The position numbers and the translations under genes are program-made. A stretch of DNA of 64,000 nt from positions 54,995 through 118,994 of the forward strand of contig CALUJM010000006.1 of the NCBI GenBank assembly GCA_944320975.1. The letters are read 5' to 3'. Below, piece by piece: positions 41,155 through 49,169 of the stretch. The notes under the pieces are model-generated. The model saw nothing but the letters and a program-made list of their open reading frames with translations, made no database searches and was not told where the DNA came from. Source of the stretch: an uncultured Atopobiaceae bacterium (GTDB lineage Bacteria; Actinomycetota; Coriobacteriia; Coriobacteriales; Atopobiaceae). Every line of letters begins with the position of its first letter. Positions within the stretch are counted from its first letter, which is position 1.

Positions 41155-41553
41155 ATGGACGAGGTCCTCGCCTATCTCAAGGCCAACCCCACGTACTTCC
41201 TGGCAACCGTCGACGAGGCGGGCAACCCGCAGGTCCGCCCCTTTGGAACCATCGCCAAGTTCGAGGGCAAGCTCTACATCCAGACCGGGCGCGTGAAGCC
41301 GGTCTCCGAGCAGATGCTCGCCCACCCGCGCGTGGCCATCTGCGCGTCCGGCACCGACGGCACGTGGCTGCGCATCACGGCCGACGCCGTGCTCGACGAC
41401 CGCCTGGAGGCGCGCGAGGCAGTGCTCGCGGAGTATCCCGAGCTGCAGCCCATGTACGCCGCCGACGACGGCAACTGCGAGGTCTTTGCGCTGGAGAACG
41501 TCACCGCCACGTTCTGCTCGTTCACGGCCGACCCGTACACGATCCGCTGGTAG
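41155..41553 (+). CDS. Pyridoxamine 5'-phosphate oxidase family protein
   Basis: A 132-residue split-barrel flavin-binding protein: YFLATVDEAGNPQVRPFGTI is the conserved opening and EGKLYIQTGRVKPVSEQMLAHPRVAI follows (in two strands). Proteins of this size bind FMN or heme or are nitroimidazole-resistance-like (NimA relatives); true PdxH is longer. ATG after GAAAGGAGCACCC. Single gene after the XRE pair. Confidence 0.9.
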   Translation: MDEVLAYLKANPTYFLATVDEAGNPQVRPFGTIAKFEGKLYIQTGRVKPVSEQMLAHPRVAICASGTDGTWLRITADAVLDDRLEAREAVLAEYPELQPMYAADDGNCEVFALENVTATFCSFTADPYTIRW

Positions 41554-41580
41554 CGCTCCCGGCCCCAGGCAGACGTCCCT

Positions 41581-41702
41581 CTGAGGGTATGTACACCTGC
41601 CCCCGAGGGTATGTACACCCGCAAGCCCTCCGCTGATTTTCGTCAGGCCTCTGACCTGCGAGAACGCGGAGGGCTTTCCATGCAGGGTGTACATACCCTC
41701 AG
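41581..41702. repeat. GAGGGTATGTACACC palindrome
   Basis: Outer arms CTGAGGGTATGTACACC (41581) and its complement (ends 41702), an extra inner unit at 41605, and an inner stem AGCCCTCCGC (41624-41633) with GCGGAGGGCT (41666-41675). Same family as 16451. It separates convergent genes and can serve as terminator. Confidence 0.9.
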
Positions 41703-41738
41703 AAGCCCTCGACAGCGGAAAGGATGTCTGCCGCCCGG

Positions 41739-42242
41739 CTAGCCGCCAAACGAGAAGAGCGCGGCGCCGGCGCCCGCCTCGCGCCACGCGGCGATGCGCG
41801 CCATGCGCTCGACCGTCGACGCGGCGAGCGGCTCGGGCAGCGCGTCCGGCGAAAACCAGCCCACCTCCAGGCTCTCGTCGTCGGCCACGCGCGGCTCTGC
41901 GCTGCCGCCCTCGGCAAGCCGGCAGACGAAGCTCAGGTCCAGGTACTGCGTCTGGTCGCCGTTGGCGTAGACCGTCATGCGGCGCCCCGCCTTCACGCTC
42001 GCCAGCGCGACGGGCACCACGTCCACGCCCGTCTCCTCGGCGACCTCGCGAATCACGGTATCAGCCGGCTCCTCGCCCGGCTCGTTGATGCCGTAGACGA
42101 GCGCCCACTCGCCGGTGTCGGCGCGCCGGCCGAGAAGGACGCGCCCCTCGAAATCCTCGACATATGCCGTCACACCGATGAGCCACAGCAGGTCGTGGCC
42201 GATCTTCTCGCGCAGGCGAAGGATGAACTCGGGCGTCGCCAT
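41739..42242 (-). CDS. Nudix hydrolase
   Basis: A 167-residue Nudix enzyme. The Nudix box is complete: GINEPGE, seven residues, then REVAEETGV. VRLGRRADTGEWALVYG-like spacing before the box (LLGRRADTGEWALVYG) is typical of MutT/ADP-ribose-type enzymes. Substrate is a nucleoside diphosphate derivative, not further defined. ATG after GGAGGCGAGAAGGAC. It lies 15 bases downstream of the small membrane protein gene. Confidence 0.93.
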   Translation of the reverse strand: MATPEFILRLREKIGHDLLWLIGVTAYVEDFEGRVLLGRRADTGEWALVYGINEPGEEPADTVIREVAEETGVDVVPVALASVKAGRRMTVYANGDQTQYLDLSFVCRLAEGGSAEPRVADDESLEVGWFSPDALPEPLAASTVERMARIAAWREAGAGAALFSFGG

Positions 42243-42257
42243 GTCCTTCTCGCCTCC

Positions 42258-42464
42258 CTAGTCGAGCCGGTCGCGGTCGTCGCGCCCGGGGAACTCGATG
42301 TGTATCTTCCCGCCGCGCACGAAGAACCAGATGACCACGATGACAAAGATCGCCGGCAGCAGCGAGAGCGCCCCGGCAACGATGTTCACCAGGAACGACA
42401 CCACGAGCGAAACGACAAACGCCACGACCAGCAGGGTGAGAATCAGTCCGATAAACCCGGACAT
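42258..42464 (-). CDS. Small membrane protein (68 aa)
   Basis: Two or three hydrophobic helices (GLILTLLVVAFVVSLVVSFL and SLLPAIFVIVVIWFFV) end in a charged tail GGKIHIEFPGRDDRDRLD. No family recognised. GGAGGCACGC precedes ATG. It probably shares a transcript with the Nudix gene. Confidence 0.7.
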   Translation of the reverse strand: MSGFIGLILTLLVVAFVVSLVVSFLVNIVAGALSLLPAIFVIVVIWFFVRGGKIHIEFPGRDDRDRLD

Positions 42465-42524
42465 GCGTGCCTCCGATCACGAGTTTCCTAGGCGCAGTAT
42501 ACCCGTCCGAGCCGGTCGGCGCGC

Positions 42525-43361
42525 CTAGAGCTCCGCGCGGCTCCCCGCGTGCAGATAGCCCACGCGCTCGTGCAGCGTGTCGCGCAGCAGGGCAAACGCG
42601 TCGGTCCCGGTACAGTGGAACGTGAGGTAGCGCGTGGACCGCGCGGCGAGCTCGGCCGCGAGCGCGCGCGTGAGCTCGGGGTCCTCCACCGTGCCGCCGC
42701 TCGGGTCCATCAGGTGAAAGCCGGCGACCACGGCGTCGAGCGGGCCGCCCGCAAGCTCCTCCGCGGCGTCCATGATGTTGAGGATGCCCCCGTGCGAGCA
42801 GCCGGAGACCAGGTAGCGGTGGTCGCCCTCGACGATCAAAAGACTCTGCTCGTGCAGAAAGCGGTCCGGCGCGAACCCGCCGTCGCGCCGCTCCATCAGA
42901 CGCCGGTTGGAGCGCGCCGCCGGGTGGTCGCGCCGCGCGGTCGAGAAGAGCGTGAGCCCAGCGCCCACCTCGTGCCTCTCGCCCACCACGATCACGCGCG
43001 GGTCCGCGGCGAGCACCGGATCCAGCCCGATTGCGTGATGACGCTCGGGCGTGCCGGAGACGTGCTGCTCGAAGGCATGCTCGCGCACGTAGACGGGCGC
43101 CTCGCGCCCCGCCTGCGCGCACGCGTCGAGAAACGCGCGCAGGCCGCCGCCGTGGTCGTAGTGCCCGTGGGAGAGCACTGCCAGGTCGGCCGTGGTCACG
43201 TCCACGCCGAGCGCGCGGGCGTTGGCAAGAAAGGTGTCGTCCGGGCCCATGTCAAACAGGACGCGCTGCCCGTCGGCGAGCTCGATCCACAGCGACAGGC
43301 CGTGCCGGGCCACAAGGCGGCTCGACGGCGTGCAGTTCTCCATCAGCACCGTGACATGCAC
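42525..43361 (-). CDS. MBL-fold metallohydrolase (dihydropterin RFA-P synthase-like family)
   Basis: A 278-residue metallo-beta-lactamase-fold enzyme. VTVLMENCTPSSRLVARHGLS opens it; VLSHGHYDHGGGLRAFL is the HxHxDH metal motif; VSGCSHGGILNIMD and TFHCTGTDAF provide later ligands. This pattern is that of the family named after 7,8-dihydropterin-6-methyl-4-aminobenzene-phosphate synthase; in bacteria the real substrate is unknown. GTG at 43361 follows GGCGAGAAGAAC, again the recurrent motif as ribosome binding site. Confidence 0.88.
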   Translation of the reverse strand: MHVTVLMENCTPSSRLVARHGLSLWIELADGQRVLFDMGPDDTFLANARALGVDVTTADLAVLSHGHYDHGGGLRAFLDACAQAGREAPVYVREHAFEQHVSGTPERHHAIGLDPVLAADPRVIVVGERHEVGAGLTLFSTARRDHPAARSNRRLMERRDGGFAPDRFLHEQSLLIVEGDHRYLVSGCSHGGILNIMDAAEELAGGPLDAVVAGFHLMDPSGGTVEDPELTRALAAELAARSTRYLTFHCTGTDAFALLRDTLHERVGYLHAGSRAEL

Positions 43362-43377
43362 GTTCTTCTCGCCTCCT

Positions 43378-43403
43378 GATGAAAAGGGACAGTCCCTTTT
43401 CAT
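43378..43403. repeat. GATGAAAAGGGAC palindrome before the MBL gene
   Basis: GATGAAAAGGGACAG and complement, 16 bases upstream of the GTG start, between divergent genes; same family as 20311, 30440 and 63321. Confidence 0.92.
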
Positions 43404-43508
43404 CATACGCCCGCGGGCAAGTCGGCCGCGCTTGCCGACGCGTCGAATGTGGCGCCTGCCAGCGGGTATAAACGCCGATAAGCGTCAACTCGACCCGAGG
43501 AGGCAACC

Positions 43509-43985
43509 ATGTTTTTTAAAAATATCCTGGTTCCCTACGACGAGTCCGACCACGCGAAGAGCGCCCTGCACATCGCGCTGGGAATGGCCGGCCCCTATCC
43601 GGAGGCGAAGGTGCACGTGGTGACCGTCATCCCCTCGGAGTCCCTGCCCAACCCCACGCTGCTGGGCGACATCGGGCTCGACACCCCCTACGCCCTCGGC
43701 GATCCCACGACCTACGAGCGCATCATGGACTCCGCCGTCGAGCGGGCGGTCGCGGACATCCAATCCTTTGTCGAGGAGTCGCGAGACGACGCGCAGTGCA
43801 AGATCGTTGCCAACGCGGTCATCGCCAGCTCCGCGCTCGAAGGCATCGTCGACTACGTCACGAGCCGCGACATCGACCTCGTGATCATGGGCCGGCGCGG
43901 CCTGGGCGCCCTGCGCGGCATGCTCGGCAGCGTGAGCTTTGGCGTGCTGCGTTCCGTCGACGTGCCGGTGCTCACGGTGAAGTAG
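43509..43985 (+). CDS. Universal stress protein (UspA family)
   Basis: A 158-residue protein with FKNILVPYDESDHAKSALH at the start and VIMGRRGLGALRGMLGSVS near the end. The latter is the ATP-binding GxxG...GS motif, with one residue fewer between the glycines than usual. Such proteins help survival under starvation or stress by unclear means. ATG after GAGGAGGCAACC. Single gene. Confidence 0.94.
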   Translation: MFFKNILVPYDESDHAKSALHIALGMAGPYPEAKVHVVTVIPSESLPNPTLLGDIGLDTPYALGDPTTYERIMDSAVERAVADIQSFVEESRDDAQCKIVANAVIASSALEGIVDYVTSRDIDLVIMGRRGLGALRGMLGSVSFGVLRSVDVPVLTVK

Positions 43986-43998
43986 GCCCGTAGCGGGT

Positions 43999-44139
43999 GC
44001 GGGGCTGACGCGAGGCAGGTGACAATTAGGACAGGTGACAATTAGGACAGGTTAAATTGTCACGCTCTTGAGGCGTGACAATTTAACCTGTCCTAATTGT
44101 CACCTGTCCTAATTGTCACCTGCCTCGCGTCAGCCCCGC
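43999..44139. repeat. 141-bp palindrome, doubled GTGACAATTAGGACAGG unit
   Basis: Near-perfect inverted repeat with arms of about 65 bases: GACGCGAGGCAG, two copies of GTGACAATTAGGACAG, then TTAAATTGTCAC and the complement. It begins 14 bases after the stress protein stop and runs into the 3' end of the TetR gene. Confidence 0.94.
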
Positions 44140-44716
44140 CCTCGAACAGCTCGCACGCGTAGTGCGTCACCTCGGCGAGCGGCACGGCGCGGTCCGAGAG
44201 CAGCCACCAGCGATACAGCGAGAAGAGCCCGCCGAGCCCAAACGCGAGCAGCATCTCCAGCTCCCCGTCCGGCACGTCCCCGCGGACAAAGCCGCGCTCG
44301 ACGCACTGCCGCACGAGCGGGCGCGAGAGGTGCTCGAAGAGCAGCTTGGACGGCACGTGCTCGCAGTACCCGCGCCCCAGCTTCTCGTTCTGGCTCAGGT
44401 GCTCCGCGAGCGCCGCGAAGAAGGCTCTAAGCGGCGTCACGTCCGCGGCGACCTCGACGCGCTCCCGCGTGGCGAGCTCGACGTCGTCGAGCAGCCCGGT
44501 GACCACGTCGTCGGCGATAGCGTCGAGCAGCCCGTCGATCGAGCCAAAATGCTGATAGAACGTCTTGCGGTCCACATCAGCCTCGCGCGCGATCGCGCTC
44601 ACGGTGATCTGCTCGAGCGGCATCTCCGTAATCAGCCGGTCAAACGCCGCGACGATGGCGCGACGACTCCGCCTCACGCGCCGGTCAACGTGCTCGTCGT
44701 TCTTCTCGCCCATCAT
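44093..44716 (-). CDS. TetR-family regulator, tail read from a palindrome
   Basis: A 207-residue regulator: ITVSAIAREADVDRKTFYQHFGSIDGLLDAIAD is the helix-turn-helix, with a C-terminal domain like TetR_C_7/AcrR types. The last 15 residues (GADARQVTIRTGDN) are encoded by the palindrome at 43999; its TAG is within a GGACAG repeat unit. Target unknown. The first codons contain a GAGAAGAACG copy; ATG at 44716 or 44713. Confidence 0.9.
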   Translation of the reverse strand: MMGEKNDEHVDRRVRRSRRAIVAAFDRLITEMPLEQITVSAIAREADVDRKTFYQHFGSIDGLLDAIADDVVTGLLDDVELATRERVEVAADVTPLRAFFAALAEHLSQNEKLGRGYCEHVPSKLLFEHLSRPLVRQCVERGFVRGDVPDGELEMLLAFGLGGLFSLYRWWLLSDRAVPLAEVTHYACELFEGGADARQVTIRTGDN

Positions 44717-44769
44717 CTATGAACACCCCTTTGGCCGGCAGCAAGACGCGCCCCGCCCATACGGACGGG

Positions 44770-44795
44770 ACGCGTCTATTGTTCCACAGCTGTGG
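44770..44795. repeat. CCACANNTGTGG dyad, copy 1
   Basis: CCACAGCTGTGG (44784-44795) preceded by GACGCGTCTATTGTT. A sister element GACACGCTTATTATT plus CCACATATGTGG lies at 45210-45237. The pair brackets the small gene at 44833 and its AT-rich upstream region. Could be operators or ends of a small element. Confidence 0.6.
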
Positions 44796-44832
44796 GAGAT
44801 TGTGGGTCGAACCTGGCCGTGCGGCCGCCGCG

Positions 44833-44985
44833 CTACGCGATGGGGAACCTGCCGGCCCCGAGGCGCGCATCCAGTTCGACGAAGGCAGGCGCGGAGCTCT
44901 TGCTGGCCTCGAGCTTGCGGGAGGCCTCGAGGGAGCGGTCTCCAGAGAAGATGCTTGCGAGCAGGTTGCCGAGCTTGCGGCCCAT
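44833..44985 (-). CDS. Small protein of unknown function (50 aa)
   Basis: Start codon after a perfect CAGGAGGTCAAC site. It encodes MGRKLGNLLASIFSGDRSLE and then a lysine- and serine-rich helix ending GAGRFPIA. It is amphipathic with a basic start, which could fit membrane association or a regulatory peptide; no family recognised. It is transcribed toward the TetR gene. Confidence 0.65.
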   Translation of the reverse strand: MGRKLGNLLASIFSGDRSLEASRKLEASKSSAPAFVELDARLGAGRFPIA

Positions 44986-45294
44986 GTTGACCTCCTGATT
45001 GGTCGATTTCCCGGCCGCCGCCGGCCGGGAGCTTCTTTGCTGTCCGATTATGAAATCTACTCGAAACAATTGGGCCGCGCCAGGGATTTATCATATAATC
45101 GAGATGTTCACTATTTTTCCATATTCAGTTCATCTTTGTGTAAATTGCACACTCCACACGACGTCGTGTTCTGTGGAATAGACCTCATGCCCCTTCCCTT
45201 TCACGGAAGAGACACGCTTATTATTCCACATATGTGGGTTATCACCTAACTGGGTATAAACAGAAAACCAGCGACTTATGTGAGAGGACCGGAG
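44986..45294. promoter_or_regulatory. AT-rich divergent region upstream of the radical SAM gene
   Basis: This 309-base stretch is the most AT-rich in the window. It holds the promoters of the 50-aa gene and the radical SAM gene (ATATAATCG near 45094 resembles a -10 on the + strand) and a hairpin TGTGGAATA (45172) with TATTCCACA (45222), ending in CCACATATGTGG (45226-45237). No gene is visible. Confidence 0.6.
45172..45237. repeat. CCACANNTGTGG dyad, copy 2, with hairpin
   Basis: TGTGGAATA pairs with TATTCCACA across 41 bases; the right arm is followed by TATGTGGG, completing CCACATATGTGG. It ends 58 bases before the radical SAM start. Related to copy 1 at 44770. Confidence 0.6.
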
Positions 45295-46737
45295 ATGGCA
45301 CTGACCCAGACGGCAGAGCGCGCCGCGCTCTACAAGCTCATCGACTACGTGGACGAGGACCCCGAGGCCCGCATCCCCAAGATCATGGACACGATCGACA
45401 AGTACACCCCGGCGAGCGTCTTCCCCACCCAGCGCGCGGCGTTCAGAAGCGCCATCGATGACCGCAGCAACTGGTACCAGCTCATCCTGCGCGCCTTCCG
45501 GCTCAACCCGGAGATGCGCCGTCGCCTGCTCAAGACCCTCATCGTGGACGCCAACATCCTCGCCTGGCCCATCCAGGAGAAGGCGCGCGAGAAGTACGCA
45601 TGCAACATCCCGTGGGCCATCCTGCTGGACCCCACGAGCGCCTGCAACCTGCACTGCATCGGCTGCTGGGCGGCGGAGTACGGCCACGCGCTCAACCTCT
45701 CCTACGACGACATCTGCTCGATCATCGACCAGGGCCGCGAGCTGGGCTGCCACGTCTACATCTACACCGGCGGCGAGCCGCTCGTGCGCAAGGACGACCT
45801 CATCCGCATCTGCGAGCGCTACCCCGACTGCGCCTTTCTCTGCTTCACCAACGCGACGCTCATCGACGAGGCCTTCTGCCAGGACATGATTCGCGTGGCC
45901 AACTTCGTGCCCGCCATCTCGGCGGAGGGCAACGAGCACACCACCGACGCCCGCCGCGGCGATGGCACCTACGCCAAGATCGAGCGCGCGATGGACCTGC
46001 TGCGCGAGCACGACCTACCCTTCGGCATCTCCTGCTGCTGGACGCGCGCGAACGCGGACGCAGTGGCCACCGAGGAGAACATGGACTGGATGATCGAGAA
46101 GGGCGCGCTCTTCTGCTGGTACTTCCACTTCATGCCGGTGGGGCGCGCGGCCTCCGCCGACCTCATGCCCACGCCCGAGCAGCGCGAGAAGATGTACCGT
46201 TTCGTGCGCGAGATGCGCGGGGTCAAGCCGCTCTTTACGCTGGACTTCCAAAACGACGGCGAGTTCGTGGGCGGCTGCATCGCGGGCGGACGCCGCTACC
46301 TGCACATCAACGCCGCGGGAGACGTGGAGCCGTGCGTGTTCATCCACTACGCCAACGCCAACATCCACGACGTCAGCCTGCTCGACGCGCTGCGCTCGCC
46401 GCTGTTCATGAAGTACTACGAGGGGCAGCCGTTCAACACCAACCACCTGCGCCCCTGCCCGATGCTGGAGAACCCGGACGACCTGCCGCGCATGGTGGCA
46501 GAGACCGGCGCGCGCTCCACGGACCTCGTGGAGCAGGAGACGCCCGAGCAGCTGCGCGAGAAGACCGCTCCTGCCGCAGCCGCCTGGGCGCCGGTGGCCG
46601 AGCAACTGTGGGCAGACCCCGACGATCCGCTGCGCGCCAAGCGCGCCGACTGGCATGAGGGGCAGGCCGAGACCGACGTCACGCGCCTGGCACGCGTGGG
46701 ACGCGACCTCGAGGCGCAGCCTGAGCCGCGGCTGTAG
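45295..46737 (+). CDS. Radical SAM protein with SPASM-like C-terminus
   Basis: A 480-residue enzyme with the CX3CX2C cluster motif at C117, C121, C124 (SACNLHCIGCW), GGEP in YIYTGGEPLVRKDDL, and a C-terminal segment GDVEPCVFIHYANANIHD with further cysteines. The N-terminal 100 residues are helical and unlike simple radical SAM enzymes. It probably modifies a peptide or lipid by radical chemistry; no precursor peptide is evident, although the 50-aa gene lies divergently upstream. ATG at 45295 after GGACCGGAG; GTG at 45280 possible. Confidence 0.88.
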   Translation: MALTQTAERAALYKLIDYVDEDPEARIPKIMDTIDKYTPASVFPTQRAAFRSAIDDRSNWYQLILRAFRLNPEMRRRLLKTLIVDANILAWPIQEKAREKYACNIPWAILLDPTSACNLHCIGCWAAEYGHALNLSYDDICSIIDQGRELGCHVYIYTGGEPLVRKDDLIRICERYPDCAFLCFTNATLIDEAFCQDMIRVANFVPAISAEGNEHTTDARRGDGTYAKIERAMDLLREHDLPFGISCCWTRANADAVATEENMDWMIEKGALFCWYFHFMPVGRAASADLMPTPEQREKMYRFVREMRGVKPLFTLDFQNDGEFVGGCIAGGRRYLHINAAGDVEPCVFIHYANANIHDVSLLDALRSPLFMKYYEGQPFNTNHLRPCPMLENPDDLPRMVAETGARSTDLVEQETPEQLREKTAPAAAAWAPVAEQLWADPDDPLRAKRADWHEGQAETDVTRLARVGRDLEAQPEPRL

Positions 46738-46754
46738 GTTCTTCTCGCCCGCTG

Positions 46755-46806
46755 AGGTGCGGCAGATGGACGGTCTGGGCCGCCAAAACGTCCGTCTGCC
46801 GCACCT
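46755..46806. terminator. Hairpin AGGTGCGGCAGATGGACG between convergent genes
   Basis: Arms 46755-46772 and 46789-46806 with one mismatch and a 16-base loop. The right arm's outer bases overlap the TAG stop of the EamA gene. A GTTCTTCTCG copy lies just upstream at 46738. Confidence 0.8.
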
Positions 46807-47713
46807 ATTCGTCCCGCGGGGTCACCAGCCATGCCCCCAGCGCCATGAGCGCCAGCGCAACGAGAAACACCGGCCCCGGCACCGTCCGGAACAGCGCCAG
46901 CGACAGAGCAGCCCCGATGAACGGGTTCACCGCATAGTAGGCGCTCGTCCGCGCCGCGCCCAGGCCGCGCTGGGCGTACACGTAGAAGAAGATCGAGAGG
47001 CCGTAGGCAACAAAGCCCAGCACAAGGGCAGCGGCAACGTCCGGGAGCGTAGGCAGCGCGTCGCCGGCGAGAAGGGCCACGGCCAGCGCGCCCGTCCCCG
47101 ACCCCAGCCCCTTCACGACGACCACCTGGGCGGGGTCCTTCTGCGAAAGACGGCTCGTGCAGTTGTTCTCGACGCCCCAGCACAGGCACGCGCCGAGCAC
47201 AAGCAGCGACCCCGCGGAGAAGCTCAGCGCCCCGGCGCCCTCGAGGCTGAGCAGGGCGCACGACGCCGTGATCACGGCGATGCCCGCCCAGGTCCGCGGC
47301 GCGACGCGCTCCCGGAAGGCCGCGAAGGCGATGACCGCCGTCGCCACGATCTCGAAGTTGTTGAGCAGCGCGACGTTCTCGGGCGCCGCATGCGCGAGGC
47401 CCGCCATAAGCAGGATGGGCGCCGCTATGTCGAGAAGGACCATCGCCACGACGTAGAGGGCGTCCGCGCGCTCGAGCGGCTCCTCCGCGGCCGGTGCGCG
47501 CCGCACCGCCGCCCGCACGGCCGTGAGCGCCGCCATTCCGATGCCCGCACCCAGGTAGAGCAGGGCCGCCATCATGTTGGGAGCGACGCTCCCGAGAAGC
47601 ACCTTGGAGCACGGGGTCGAGAGCGCATAGAGGCACGCCGCCAGAAACGCCGCCGCTACAAAGCGCCCGATGCGCGCTCCGGGCCGCACGGCCTTCTCCG
47701 CCAAGCCCGTCAC
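46805..47713 (-). CDS. EamA/DMT family transporter
   Basis: A 302-residue membrane protein with ten helices in two EamA repeats (LYALSTPCSKVLLGSVAPNM and LVLGACLCWGVENNCTSRLS mark the repeat starts). It exports or imports a metabolite such as an amino acid or sugar derivative; none can be named. It overlaps the esterase gene by four bases, so the two are one operon. Confidence 0.9.
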   Translation of the reverse strand: MTGLAEKAVRPGARIGRFVAAAFLAACLYALSTPCSKVLLGSVAPNMMAALLYLGAGIGMAALTAVRAAVRRAPAAEEPLERADALYVVAMVLLDIAAPILLMAGLAHAAPENVALLNNFEIVATAVIAFAAFRERVAPRTWAGIAVITASCALLSLEGAGALSFSAGSLLVLGACLCWGVENNCTSRLSQKDPAQVVVVKGLGSGTGALAVALLAGDALPTLPDVAAALVLGFVAYGLSIFFYVYAQRGLGAARTSAYYAVNPFIGAALSLALFRTVPGPVFLVALALMALGAWLVTPRDE

Positions 47714-48537
47714 GCGCGTCCTCCGTCATCCAGCCACTCCAGCATGAGGTCCAGCCAATGCGCGACGTGCGGACTCACGCAGTCGTCCCAGCGCGCCGAC
47801 TGCTCGGTCGCAAGAGAGAGGCCGTGGCGGCCCGCGTGAAACACATGGCACTCGTGATCGACGCCGTGCGCGGCGAGCGCCTCGGCATAGAGGTAGGCGT
47901 TGCGAACGGGCACCGTCTCGTCCGTGGCGGTGTGCCAGAGGAAGGACCGCGGCGTGTCGGGCCCCACCAGGTCCTGGGCGTGACGCAGCGGCGAGCCGGC
48001 GTCGCAGATGCGCGCGGCGTAGGCGGGGTCGGGAGGCCAGCCGGCGTCGAGGTCGACGACGGGATAGCAGAGCACCTGCCAGTTCGGGCGTGCGGTATCG
48101 GCGCAGACCCCCGCCCGGGCGAGAAACGCCTCGTCGCGCATGACGCCGGCGTAGGACGCGCAGAGGTGCGCCCCCGCGGAGAAGCCGAGCACGCCGAGGT
48201 CCTTCTCGTCAACGCGCCACTCGTCCTCACGGGACCGCACCAGGGCGAGCGCCCGCGCGAGGTCGACCTGCGGAGCGGGAAGCAGCGAGGTGGATTCCGC
48301 GTCGTCAAGCACGGTGTAGTCGAGCACGAATGCCTGAAGCCCCCGCGCGACGAGCGCGAGCGCGATGGGCTCGGCCTCCAGATCCGAGCAGAAGGCGTAC
48401 CCGCCGCCGGGGCAGATCAACACCCCGGGGCGCCGACGCGCAGTCTGCGCCTCGACGTTGTCCTGAACATAGGCGGTGAGCGCGGCAGCCTTGGACCCGT
48501 AACCCGTCGACGGCAGCTCAACCTTCTGGACGCGCAT
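47710..48537 (-). CDS. Alpha/beta hydrolase (esterase, BD-FAE-like)
   Basis: A 275-residue esterase. The oxyanion region is CPGGGY, nucleophile S120 lies in GFSAGAH, and D206 (ATDETVPV) and H238 (HAGRHGLS) complete the triad. Similar enzymes deacetylate xylan or small esters. ATG at 48537 follows AGGGAGGGCAAG; the start overlaps the end of the preceding small membrane gene by 20 bases. Operon: 48518, 47710, 46805. Confidence 0.92.
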   Translation of the reverse strand: MRVQKVELPSTGYGSKAAALTAYVQDNVEAQTARRRPGVLICPGGGYAFCSDLEAEPIALALVARGLQAFVLDYTVLDDAESTSLLPAPQVDLARALALVRSREDEWRVDEKDLGVLGFSAGAHLCASYAGVMRDEAFLARAGVCADTARPNWQVLCYPVVDLDAGWPPDPAYAARICDAGSPLRHAQDLVGPDTPRSFLWHTATDETVPVRNAYLYAEALAAHGVDHECHVFHAGRHGLSLATEQSARWDDCVSPHVAHWLDLMLEWLDDGGRA

Positions 48538-48913
48538 CTTGCCCTCCCTTGGAGCCCCTCTTCCTGACCAGATCAACCACGAGCACGACGCCCGCGATGA
48601 CGAGAAGAACGACGCCTCCCGCCGCCAGCGCCAGGGCGAACATTGCCAGCGAGCCCGAAAAGGCCACCGTCGCCGGGAGAAACAACAGCAGCCAGCCTCC
48701 GCCTGCGGCGGTGTCCACCGTGTCGAGGTATCCGACAAAACTCGTACGAGCTCCCCATACGGCGAGTAGGCCCAGCAGCAGGCAGACTGCCGCAGCTATG
48801 CCCAGGTAGCGCGCGACGCGGCGAAGGTCCGTCCGGCCGCCGTCCGATCCGCCACGGTCCGGCGAGACGGGCTCGCCGCCGTCCGACCTCTGGATGAACG
48901 GACCGTCGTCCAC
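48518..48913 (-). CDS. Small membrane protein (131 aa)
   Basis: A 131-residue protein with a hydrophilic N-terminus and three hydrophobic helices (AAAVCLLLGLLAVWG, LLLFLPATVAFSGSLAMFAL and GGVVLLVIAGVVLVVDLV). No family recognised. GTG at 48913 follows AGAGGGGGCCTT. Its end overlaps the esterase start, indicating coupled translation. Confidence 0.7.
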   Translation of the reverse strand: MDDGPFIQRSDGGEPVSPDRGGSDGGRTDLRRVARYLGIAAAVCLLLGLLAVWGARTSFVGYLDTVDTAAGGGWLLLFLPATVAFSGSLAMFALALAAGGVVLLVIAGVVLVVDLVRKRGSKGGQDARPEG

Positions 48914-48985
48914 AAGGCCCCCTCTCGGATGCTGTGCCCCCCATTGTACCGGGCGGCGCGCGGCGGGCCGTCCGGGACCACCGAG

Positions 48986-49141
48986 GTTCTTGTCCTCCCT
49001 AGGGGACAAGAACGGCCTCCAGGAGGCTGGATTGCGACTGCAAGACCCGGTTGTTGTCCTCTCGGGAGGACAAGAACAGCCATCAAGAGGCCGATTCGGT
49101 GCCACCAGCCCCGGTTGTTGCCCTCTCCAGGGGACAAGAAC
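48986..49141. repeat. Three GTTCTTGTCC hairpins
   Basis: GTTCTTGTCC...GGACAAGAAC stems at 48986/49004, 49050/49068 (GTTGTTGTCC) and 49113/49132 are spaced 60-65 bases apart. Two identical units recur at 61910. The 256-base gap between the membrane gene start and the DUF389 gene end holds nothing else I can see. Confidence 0.88.
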
Positions 49142-49169
49142 CGCGGGCCGTCCGGTCGCGCGCCGCCCG

